Of a stretch of DNA of 33,944 bases, positions 14,358 through 21,231 are shown one piece after another; positions within the stretch are counted from its first letter, which is position 1, and the number at the start of each line of letters is the position of its first letter. Made by a program: the position numbers and the translations under genes. Location of the stretch: positions 1-33,944 of the IMG/VR virus record IMGVR_UViG_3300017931_000090; one strand, 5' to 3'. The notes beneath the pieces were generated by a model. That model did not search any database, had not been told where the DNA came from, and saw nothing but the letters and a program-made list of their open reading frames with translations. Source of the stretch: a virus.

Positions 14358-14528
14358 ATGGACCGCTTCGTCTTGATCGCCCAGGCCGTCTCGCCGGGTG
14401 GGAGCGCGGAGTTCGACGTGAAGCTCTACGTCTGCGAAAAGTGCGGTGCCATCGTAGCCGAAGATCGGCGGCAGGCGCACCGGGAGTGGCATGAGCACGT
14501 CGCGGCCCGCGCAACATCGGAGGGATGA
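14358..14528 (+). CDS. small C2H2-type zinc finger protein
   Basis: 56 residues from an ATG two bases after the previous stop. It contains CEKCGAIVAEDRRQAHREWH, a Cys-x2-Cys followed by two or three histidines, the common phage one-finger pattern (CxxCGA...HxxWH). It likely binds zinc. Target unknown. Its stop overlaps the lysozyme start (ATGATG), and the GGAGGG ribosome site for lysozyme lies in its last codons. Confidence 0.7.
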   Translation: MDRFVLIAQAVSPGGSAEFDVKLYVCEKCGAIVAEDRRQAHREWHEHVAARATSEG

Positions 14529-14953
14529 TGCACACCAGCGAGAACGGCATCGCGTTCATCGAGTCGAATGAAGGGTTCGCCGCCCAGGTCTACAACGACA
14601 ACGGGAACCCCGCGATTGGATTTGGGCACGATCTCCTGCCGTGGGAATCGTTCCCCAACGGCCTGACGCGGCCCCAGGCGGAGGCCTTGCTTATCTCCGA
14701 TCTGCGCACACGCTTCGAGTCTCCGGTGAACGCACTTATCCCGCCGACCTGCACGCAGAACCAGTTCGATGCCTGCGTAGACTTTTGCTTCAACGAGGGG
14801 CCGCGCGCCTTTGCGATTATGATGCACCATGGATGGGATCAGGTTCCCGAGCAGATGCTGGCGTGGGTCTGGGAGCACGTGAAAGGCGTATTGGTGAAGT
14901 CGCCGGGGCTCCAGGCACGCCGCGAGGCCGAAGTTCAGATGTTCAATTCATAG
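14525..14953 (+). CDS. GH24 phage lysozyme (endolysin)
   Basis: 142 residues, GGAGGG before the start. It cleaves the glycan backbone of peptidoglycan. The signature IESNEGF...YNDNGNPAIGFGHD matches the N-terminal lobe of T4-type GH24 lysozymes, with catalytic Glu16 and Asp25 nine residues apart, as in T4. The third T4 catalytic residue, Thr26 in TIGIGH, aligns with Ala30 in PAIGFGH, so the mechanism or rate may differ. The Q-FDACVDFCFNEG block fits the family's second conserved region. There is no signal peptide or anchor, so release would depend on a holin. A terminator-like hairpin follows directly. Confidence 0.88.
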   Translation: MMHTSENGIAFIESNEGFAAQVYNDNGNPAIGFGHDLLPWESFPNGLTRPQAEALLISDLRTRFESPVNALIPPTCTQNQFDACVDFCFNEGPRAFAIMMHHGWDQVPEQMLAWVWEHVKGVLVKSPGLQARREAEVQMFNS

Positions 14954-14976
14954 CCGGTTCCGGCGGAAAGGCAGGT

Positions 14977-15036
14977 CGCGGACAGTCAGAGCAGCAGAGG
15001 GGACGGCTCCAAAGGCCGTCCCTTTTGCTGTCCGCG
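14977..15036 (+). terminator. nested hairpin terminator after lysozyme
   Basis: An inner stem GGGACGGC/GCCGTCCC (15000-15007, 15015-15022) with a 7-base loop is followed by TTTT. An outer stem CGCGGACAG/CTGTCCGCG (14977-14985, 15028-15036) encloses it. The inner part is a good intrinsic terminator closing the lysis block; the outer arms make the element unusually long. Confidence 0.75.
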
Positions 15037-15044
15037 AAACTCCT

Positions 15045-15227
15045 ATGGCAGAGAAAAAGAACTGGGCGGCCGGCGCATTCAAAAATGCCCACGGCCAATT
15101 GCACGAGCAACTCGACGTGGATCCCAAGAAACCCATCCCGAAGCAGAAGCTGATGGCCGCGGCGCGCGGACGGTACGGCAGCCTAGCGAAGAAGCGGGCG
15201 ATGCCGGTAGTGAATGTCCAAAAGTAG
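15045..15227 (+). CDS. small basic hypothetical protein
   Basis: 60 residues, Lys/Arg/Ala-rich and helical (NWAAGAFKNAHGQLHEQL, KQKLMAAARGRYGSLAKKRA). It looks like the very common short phage or bacterial protein with an N-terminal AGAFKNAHGQLH-type motif, whose role I do not know. No clear ribosome site; the start lies just after the terminator hairpin. It may bind nucleic acid because of its charge. Confidence 0.65.
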   Translation: MAEKKNWAAGAFKNAHGQLHEQLDVDPKKPIPKQKLMAAARGRYGSLAKKRAMPVVNVQK

Positions 15228-15243
15228 AGAGGGAGCTCTTCCC

Positions 15244-18200
15244 ATGAGAAAAGTTCTGATTCTGGCGCTCGCGTTCCTCGCGGGTGCATCGCTCGCGTGC
15301 GCCCAAGCGCTTCCGGTGGGACCAAAGGCGTATCTCGGCTACTGCCTGGCGACTTCTGGCGCCAATGCCGGCCTCTACATTCCGATCGCCGTCTCTGCGA
15401 ACAGCTCCGTCGTTCCGAATCCCCCCACCGCCATCACTCTCTACGGATTCGATTCGACGAACTACGATCCAGTGACCTGCGACTCGAGCGGAAACTTGAA
15501 CTTTGGATCTTTCCCGAAGTTTGCCGCGGCACCATCTCACTGCTCGGCCGGGCAGGTCTACTTCAACACGGTCAGCACAACGCCCTATTATTGTTCTGCG
15601 ACGGACACATGGACGGCGTTCGGCAGCGGCAGCTCGATGACCTGGCCTACTACTCCTGGCTACGCGCTCTGGTCGAGCGGTACTTCGTGGGCGACGCCGC
15701 ACCTGTTCGATGCTACCGGATTGGTCTATACCACCGAGCCGTTTTATACGTCTTACATCGGCACGGCCTCTCAGTCCTCGCTTTACGCAACAGGGGCACC
15801 TTACACGGGCGGCACGGCCACAACCAATTTCCCGCTTGCCTATCTCAACGGCGGGGGCGCTGTTTCGTCGTTCTCCACCTCGGGTACGGAGTTTGGCATC
15901 AACGCTCCGAGCGGCTTCACCGGGAACTTCCTCGACTTCCACGTAAATGGCGGAGCCTCGGTCGGAAAGGTTGACTACACCGGGAAATTCACCTTTGCTA
16001 CCGCTCCGGTTTTCACTGGGTTGACGGGGTATCTCTACGCAAACGGAGCCTCACAGGCCAGCGCAGCAACGACGATTCCACTCGGCAGCATCGTGAGCAC
16101 GGCGGGAACGCTTGCACCCCTGGTTCTGGCAAACGCCACGAGCGGCCTATTGTCGCTTCAACCAGCTGACGGAGCAATCACATCCTACACAATCGAGCTT
16201 CCGGTTGCGCAGCCGACCTCCAGCAATACTCTTCTTTCCTGCACGGCAGCCAATCCGGCGGTCTGTACATGGACCGGAAACGCGCCCACGGCCTCCAGCG
16301 CAACCAAGAGCACAAACATTGCAGGCGGCGCTGCGGGATCAATTCCGGTGCAGAGCGCAGCGGACACTACGACGTTTGCCACAGGGAACTCTACCGGATC
16401 AACGGACGCCGTTCTGACCAGTACCTCATCGGGCGGGGCTTACAGTGCGACAGCGTTCAAGAACGCGCCGGCGGTGAGTCTCGCCAACGTCACCGCAGCC
16501 GCGATCCCGGTGAACGTGAGCACGCCGGGCTTGACGCTAAGCGCCGTAACCGACGCAGCGGCCCCCACAGGCGCAGCAACAAACTCAGGCCAGTCCGTGC
16601 CCGCGAGCACAACGAATCAAGCCGTGCTGACCTGCATCGATTCGAGTGGCGTAAACACCACAAATGCACTGAATGCCTCAGCCAACGTGACGACCACGGG
16701 CGGTTCCAGCTTCATCGTGTGGACCTATGGCACTGTGCCTACAGGATGCACGACGCCGTATCTCTGGCTGAAGAACACAGGCTCGTTTGCGTATTATCAC
16801 GCGGTATCTCCGTCACAGACGACCTGGGAGCAGGACGCGGCGTACACGACCTACACCCCTGCGGCAAGCTATCCCGTTGCAGGAGTGCTGCCCGCCGCGA
16901 ACACCACGGGCTTGCCGATCCTGCAAGCGATCAAGAGCGCTAACGCTCTCGCCACAGGCTCAGACGGCCATGTAACAGCGCAGTCCGCAGCGCAAGCCGC
17001 AGCGCAGATTGCGGGGCAGGATATTGAGCCAAATCTTGTCAGTTCCGCCATGTCTCCTATAAACGTAACAAATCCTGGTTACGGCGCGAAGGGCGATGAG
17101 CGGATGGTGTCGGATGCCTCAATCAACGCCGGATCGTACACTCTCCATTCTGCAACTGCAGCCTTCACTTCTTCGGATAATGCCCGCACCTTTACGGTGG
17201 AAATGGGTTCGCGGATCATGGCGAACGGAACTTATCAGTCAGGCGGAACGATTAGTGGACCAACTGGAGGGTTTTGTTCACTGAGCGCTTTCAACGGTGC
17301 ATCTGGGGTCACAGGAAATGTATGGCTGACAAGCACCGATACTATCGCTGCCGGAAGCGATCTGATCTTCACTAACGTGGGGTCCGGTATTGCGACTGCT
17401 CCAACCTCCGCCACACTTGGCAACGGTATCGCGGCTACTGGAACAGTTAATACCGTAGGTGCTGAAGTGTCTTGGATTAGTGGCGGGATGTTCTCTCCAA
17501 ATTGGGTAGGTTACAGCATGACGATTGGCGCAACCACCTACACAATTCAGGGCGTGGAAGGCGGAAATCATCTTACACTAGCGACATCTGCGGGAAGTCA
17601 GACGGGAGCTTCTTTCACAATCACCGGGGCGACGTGCAGCGGAACTGCCACGATTTCGACGAACCTTTTTGCAAAACCCGTGACAACGACTGGGACCATC
17701 GTCAACTCCACAACGGTAACGCTCGGCACGGCGGCGACGAATAACGTGAGCGGCGCAAATGCGTGGATCGGTACAGATGATACAGCGGCTTTCCTAGCGG
17801 CAATCAGCGTTGCTGCGCTCAAAGGTGGCACCGTGTACGCCCCAGAAGCTCAAGGGTGTCCAACTGGATATACGGGCGTGTGCCAGTATCTGATTCTTGG
17901 ACAATTAACCTTTCCGGTTTCTACCTATAGCCCCTGCACTTTTGATGGTGGAGCCTGTTTGAATCAGCAGGCTCCTGTCTATATTGCTGGCGATGGTCCT
18001 AGTTTCTTGTATCCAGGCGCTAACCAAGTCCCACCCGCAACGCCTTTTGGTGGCACGATCTTGGATATGCGGAGCACGACCAGTCCGGCAAAGATTGTAG
18101 ACTTAGCCCAAGGATATTTAGACATCTCTGCCATCACGTTAACAGACAACGGATGGGACACGAACCCCTACGTATTGACCACAAACACGGTGCTCCACGC

Positions 18201-19656
18201 CCACGATATGTATGTAGATGACAATGCAATTTTGAATGGGTGGCACGCGGGGACGTGGCTAAAAGATGCCTTTGTCATCGGCGGGCAGGACGCCGTACCA
18301 AGTAATTTGACTACTGCACCGTTCTTTGGCTACGGCTCTAGTATCGAGCGCGTGGGGTTTGGCCGCATCCAGCGTGGTGTACTGACGGGGGCGTGGGCAT
18401 CGTCTATCGCCATATCCGACAATGTGTTCTACGCGACAGGAGGATCGGACAGTACCGCTGCGGCTATTGAATTAAATGCCGGCACAAATGCGCCGCTGGG
18501 CGGAACGTTACACAACCACATCAACGATAATCTAATTGAAATGTTAGGAAGGGCGTATGGCATCAAATTCACTGTATCTTCAGATAGTACCATTGCAGGA
18601 AATTACTACGGGGATGCCTCGAATTATAGGACCATAGCCTTTGATCGCTTTGAGGTAAATTCAACAGGGAACATTGTCTCGGATGAAGACAGCCATACTT
18701 ATAGTTATGGCTATCCAGGAGCTCAGTGCGCCTGGGTGTCATCAGCAACGAACGACAACTTTGTGCAGTTTACGAGTGTGCCGCCGCTTTCTCCGAGCGG
18801 ATTGCGCACATTCTGTAATCCCTGGTTTGGCGGTATCGCTGCAGCCATTCCCCTAGTCTTAGGGCCATTTGCTATCGAGAGCGCGCCTGGAGCTAACTGG
18901 CCCGCTTACGAAATATTTGATACGAATGCAAATGCGAATACGCGCAACTGGGCTTTGGTATCAACCTACGAAGCCTACGGAACATTGTGCGTCAATCACA
19001 GCAATCTAATTGGCGGTGATCCTCTTGCGGCGGGCACACCCAGTATATGCTTCGGCCCAACCGGAGGCGTCAATATCGGAGACGTAAGTGATCCCGGTGC
19101 GGGTAACCTAACCGTGGGGGGAGCGATCAAGTGGGGTTCCATGACGGCCTCTCCGGTGACTGCTACGTCGCTTTCAGCGACATTCCCCTTCACGCTAAAT
19201 GGGTCGGCGAGTGGACTCAATACTTATATCCAGCTTCTGAATAACAGTTCGCCCATTGCCATCTTAGGCAGCGGCAGTTCCCTTTATGGTGGCGATCCGG
19301 CGGCAAATGTTGGGTTATGGGTGTACGGGACGAATCAGTTCGACCTTTCTACAAACGGGGTCAAGCGATTCTCCGTGGCGGGCTATGGGGGCGTAGGAAT
19401 TGGTATAACCCCATCTTCCCCGTTATTGTTTGAGGTTAACGGCACTTCGGAGTTTGTTGGCGAAGCGAGCTTTGAAGGAACCTCATCTAGTATCAGCGCC
19501 GCTGGTACGATTCAAGCGGATGGTGGGGCCACTGTAATGGATCATTGCGTAGGTGGAACTATGGATGGTGCATATATCGCGGCATCCAGTACCCAGGCGA
19601 CCGCCTGCACAGTGGGCGGCGGTACGCTAATTGTCTCGGGATTTCTTGGAAATTGA
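15244..19656 (+). CDS. giant exported tailspike-like protein
   Basis: 1470 residues from the ATG with GAGGGAG upstream (an earlier in-frame TTG is unlikely). The leader MRKVLILALAFLAGASLACA with A-Q is a clear Sec signal. The N-terminal ~350 residues carry tail-fibre-like repeats (FTGNFLDFHVNGGAS, YTGKFTFATAPVFTG) and an FN3-like part. Around residue 612 VTNPGYGAKGDERM, and around residue 842 GTDDTAAFLAAI with GGTVYAPE, mark entry into a right-handed beta-helix like those of polysaccharide-binding tailspikes; this continues to ~1190. The DNA for residues ~600-1230 is visibly more AT-rich with different codon use, suggesting an acquired module. The C-terminal part resembles fibre-tip repeats. 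No catalytic residues assigned. Confidence 0.8.
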   Translation: MRKVLILALAFLAGASLACAQALPVGPKAYLGYCLATSGANAGLYIPIAVSANSSVVPNPPTAITLYGFDSTNYDPVTCDSSGNLNFGSFPKFAAAPSHCSAGQVYFNTVSTTPYYCSATDTWTAFGSGSSMTWPTTPGYALWSSGTSWATPHLFDATGLVYTTEPFYTSYIGTASQSSLYATGAPYTGGTATTNFPLAYLNGGGAVSSFSTSGTEFGINAPSGFTGNFLDFHVNGGASVGKVDYTGKFTFATAPVFTGLTGYLYANGASQASAATTIPLGSIVSTAGTLAPLVLANATSGLLSLQPADGAITSYTIELPVAQPTSSNTLLSCTAANPAVCTWTGNAPTASSATKSTNIAGGAAGSIPVQSAADTTTFATGNSTGSTDAVLTSTSSGGAYSATAFKNAPAVSLANVTAAAIPVNVSTPGLTLSAVTDAAAPTGAATNSGQSVPASTTNQAVLTCIDSSGVNTTNALNASANVTTTGGSSFIVWTYGTVPTGCTTPYLWLKNTGSFAYYHAVSPSQTTWEQDAAYTTYTPAASYPVAGVLPAANTTGLPILQAIKSANALATGSDGHVTAQSAAQAAAQIAGQDIEPNLVSSAMSPINVTNPGYGAKGDERMVSDASINAGSYTLHSATAAFTSSDNARTFTVEMGSRIMANGTYQSGGTISGPTGGFCSLSAFNGASGVTGNVWLTSTDTIAAGSDLIFTNVGSGIATAPTSATLGNGIAATGTVNTVGAEVSWISGGMFSPNWVGYSMTIGATTYTIQGVEGGNHLTLATSAGSQTGASFTITGATCSGTATISTNLFAKPVTTTGTIVNSTTVTLGTAATNNVSGANAWIGTDDTAAFLAAISVAALKGGTVYAPEAQGCPTGYTGVCQYLILGQLTFPVSTYSPCTFDGGACLNQQAPVYIAGDGPSFLYPGANQVPPATPFGGTILDMRSTTSPAKIVDLAQGYLDISAITLTDNGWDTNPYVLTTNTVLHAHDMYVDDNAILNGWHAGTWLKDAFVIGGQDAVPSNLTTAPFFGYGSSIERVGFGRIQRGVLTGAWASSIAISDNVFYATGGSDSTAAAIELNAGTNAPLGGTLHNHINDNLIEMLGRAYGIKFTVSSDSTIAGNYYGDASNYRTIAFDRFEVNSTGNIVSDEDSHTYSYGYPGAQCAWVSSATNDNFVQFTSVPPLSPSGLRTFCNPWFGGIAAAIPLVLGPFAIESAPGANWPAYEIFDTNANANTRNWALVSTYEAYGTLCVNHSNLIGGDPLAAGTPSICFGPTGGVNIGDVSDPGAGNLTVGGAIKWGSMTASPVTATSLSATFPFTLNGSASGLNTYIQLLNNSSPIAILGSGSSLYGGDPAANVGLWVYGTNQFDLSTNGVKRFSVAGYGGVGIGITPSSPLLFEVNGTSEFVGEASFEGTSSSISAAGTIQADGGATVMDHCVGGTMDGAYIAASSTQATACTVGGGTLIVSGFLGN

Positions 19657-19664
19657 GAGGGATT

Positions 19665-19934
19665 ATGTCTAAGAGAATCGCACTCATTTGCTTGCTGGCA
19701 CTTCCATTGTGTGCGCAGGATAAACCTGCCCCACAGTCTCCAACGATACCGGCTCCTGTCTCGCAGCCCGCGTCGAAGCCGGATCAAATCTCTGTGTTGA
19801 AGCTGGAAATTCGCCTTGTAAAGCAGCAGGCCAAATTGCAGACAAAGGCGCAAGTTGACCAACTGAAACTACAAATCTTCCAGCGGGAAGTGGACGTTAA
19901 ACTCGCAGCGGCCCGAGCGAAGGCTGCAAAATGA
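19665..19934 (+). CDS. exported coiled-coil protein
   Basis: 89 residues from the ATG after GAGAGGG. The signal peptide (RIALICLLALPLCA, cut at A-Q) is followed by a Pro/Ser-rich linker (residues ~20-42). A 45-residue helix rich in K, Q and L, with a heptad-like pattern, completes the protein. It would be a periplasmic rod. Its stop overlaps the RlpA gene start (ATGA), so the two are made together. It could be a partner of RlpA, or a spanin-like or small surface protein; there is no lipobox. Confidence 0.7.
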   Translation: MSKRIALICLLALPLCAQDKPAPQSPTIPAPVSQPASKPDQISVLKLEIRLVKQQAKLQTKAQVDQLKLQIFQREVDVKLAAARAKAAK

Positions 19935-20344
19935 AACGCATTCTTACCCTTGCCGTGCTTGCCCTTGCCCTTCCCGCCAGTGTCCGCCCGCTGGAGCCAT
20001 CGCAGCCGCGCCTGATGCTCATCAAGCATGTGCCGATACGGACAATGCGTCTTCAGGCGCAGCATGCCGTGCTGGCATCCTGGTACGGCCAGCACTACGC
20101 CGGACGCGCTACGGCAAGCGGCGAGCCATTCAACCCGCACGCCATGACCGCCGCACACCGGACGCTGAAGCTCGGCACGCGCATCCGGGTGACCAATCCG
20201 CGCACGGGCGCAAGCGTGGTGCTGGTGGTCAACGACCGCGGGCCATTCGTGGGCACGCGGGAACTGGACGTGAGTGAGGCGGCGGCGGAAGTGCTTGGGA
20301 TACGCGGGCGCGGAGTGGCACGACTGCTCGTTGAAGCGCTGTGA
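19931..20344 (+). CDS. rlpA: RlpA-type peptidoglycan protein, exported
   Basis: 137 residues: a signal-like N terminus (KRILTLAVLALALPAS, residues 2-17), a linker to ~45, then a complete double-psi beta-barrel domain. The signature runs ASWYG, TASGEPFNP, MTAAHRTLKLGT, VVNDRGPFVGTRELDVS, and GIRGRGVARLLV. The conserved Glu65, His76 and Asp102 of RlpA lytic transglycosylases are all present with the usual 11 and 26 residue spacing. RlpA cleaves denuded glycan strands at the septum in the bacteria studied. There is no SPOR domain and no lipobox, so this is a minimal secreted form. Possible roles are wall thinning for lysis, virion passage, or altering division. Confidence 0.85.
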   Translation: MKRILTLAVLALALPASVRPLEPSQPRLMLIKHVPIRTMRLQAQHAVLASWYGQHYAGRATASGEPFNPHAMTAAHRTLKLGTRIRVTNPRTGASVVLVVNDRGPFVGTRELDVSEAAAEVLGIRGRGVARLLVEAL

Positions 20345-20380
20345 GAGAAACGACCAAATTAACTGACTGAGAGGAAGATC

Positions 20381-20782
20381 ATGGCAAAGGCGGGCGGACC
20401 TAACACCACAATCCGGCTGATCGACATTGGCGCGAACGGAGCTGGGACGAAAGTCTACGCGACTGGCCCCACGCGTGGCTGGAGAGTTTTCGAGAGTGTC
20501 ATCACTGCGGGAGGGGCGAACAACGCGCCTCAGGGTTTCCAGATCAAGATTCCGAATGACAACTCAGCGTCTGGATTCACGACTTGGTTTGCGCGCGCCG
20601 CCGACGTTCCGTTCGACCAGCGCAACTTCATCTCCGAGCACGCGGCGTATGGTGAAGTCTTTGCCGGCCCAGGGAATGCCACCCCAGGTCTCGGCATCGG
20701 CGCCACTGCGGCTACTCTCCTCTGCATAATTCAGTCGGCCACAGCGACAGCAACGACAATCGAGATTGTCGAAGAGTTCTAA
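20381..20782 (+). CDS. hypothetical beta-rich protein
   Basis: 133 residues with GAGGAAG before the ATG. It is Gly/Ala/Thr-rich, with strand-like segments (GWRVFESVITAGG, GFQIKIPNDNS, TIEIVEEF) and no signal peptide. I do not recognise a family. It is the first gene of the head block, 400 bases before the portal gene group, so a virion accessory such as a capsid decoration or head protein is a fair guess only. Confidence 0.62.
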   Translation: MAKAGGPNTTIRLIDIGANGAGTKVYATGPTRGWRVFESVITAGGANNAPQGFQIKIPNDNSASGFTTWFARAADVPFDQRNFISEHAAYGEVFAGPGNATPGLGIGATAATLLCIIQSATATATTIEIVEEF

Positions 20783-20982
20783 TGGCAGAGCCAATTCCAG
20801 TCAACAGCTCGTGGGTCCAGAGCATCGATTACTCCGGCGGTCTGCTCACTGTGACCACCAAGAAGGGGAAGCGTATCGTCTTTCTCGGCGTGCCGCCTGG
20901 AATATGGGAACAACTCCAGGGCGCGCCGAGTAAAGGCGAATTCATCAACAGGCATATCAGAGGCAAATTCAAGGAACTGTGA
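20782..20982 (+). CDS. KTSC-domain protein
   Basis: 66 residues. The pattern VNSSWVQSIDYSGGLLTVTTKKG, then VFLGVPPGIWEQLQGAPSKGEF and HIRGKFKEL, matches the KTSC domain, a small fold found alone in phages and bacteria and fused to Lys-tRNA synthetases and other proteins. Its biochemical role is not established. The start overlaps the previous stop (TAATGG), and the end overlaps the next gene's start (TGATG). Confidence 0.75.
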   Translation: MAEPIPVNSSWVQSIDYSGGLLTVTTKKGKRIVFLGVPPGIWEQLQGAPSKGEFINRHIRGKFKEL

Positions 20983-21227
20983 TGCTCGACTTCATGTTTG
21001 TCAGCAAGCGCGAGTACACCGCGATGGAGAAGCAGATCGCGGACCTCAAAGAAGCGAACGCGAAGTTGTGGGAACTCGTCGGCGCGAAACAGGGAGTGCC
21101 GGAAAGTACTGAGCCCGGAGAAGAGCCGGCACCGCCGCGCCCGCACCGCATACTCGGCGCGGAGATGCGCGCACGCTGGCGCAGAGAAGCCGATGAACGC
21201 GCACGGCAACAAGGGGTGACCAAGTAA
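20982..21227 (+). CDS. small coiled-coil hypothetical protein
   Basis: 81 residues from the ATG within TGATG; a GTG one codon earlier is possible. Residues ~8-38 are a coiled coil (REYTAMEKQIADLKEANAKL). A proline-rich stretch and a basic, helical C terminus (EMRARWRREADERARQQ) follow. The family is unknown. It ends four bases before the portal start, which lacks a strong ribosome site of its own, so portal translation may be coupled to this gene. Confidence 0.65.
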   Translation: MLDFMFVSKREYTAMEKQIADLKEANAKLWELVGAKQGVPESTEPGEEPAPPRPHRILGAEMRARWRREADERARQQGVTK

Positions 21228-21231
21228 AGCG

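Noticed and set aside
13483-14559. 358-residue minus-strand ORF, and similar antisense ORFs at 3958-4638, 22483-23550 and 25922-27388
   Set aside because: Arg/His-rich shadows of GC-rich plus-strand genes with ribosome sites and recognisable features.
14870-14890. Second parS-like sequence (CACGTGAAA)
   Set aside because: Only one half-site matches and it lies in the lysozyme coding sequence.
7357-19656. Diversity-generating retroelement for the tailspike genes
   Set aside because: No reverse transcriptase gene and no template/variable repeat pair seen in the window.
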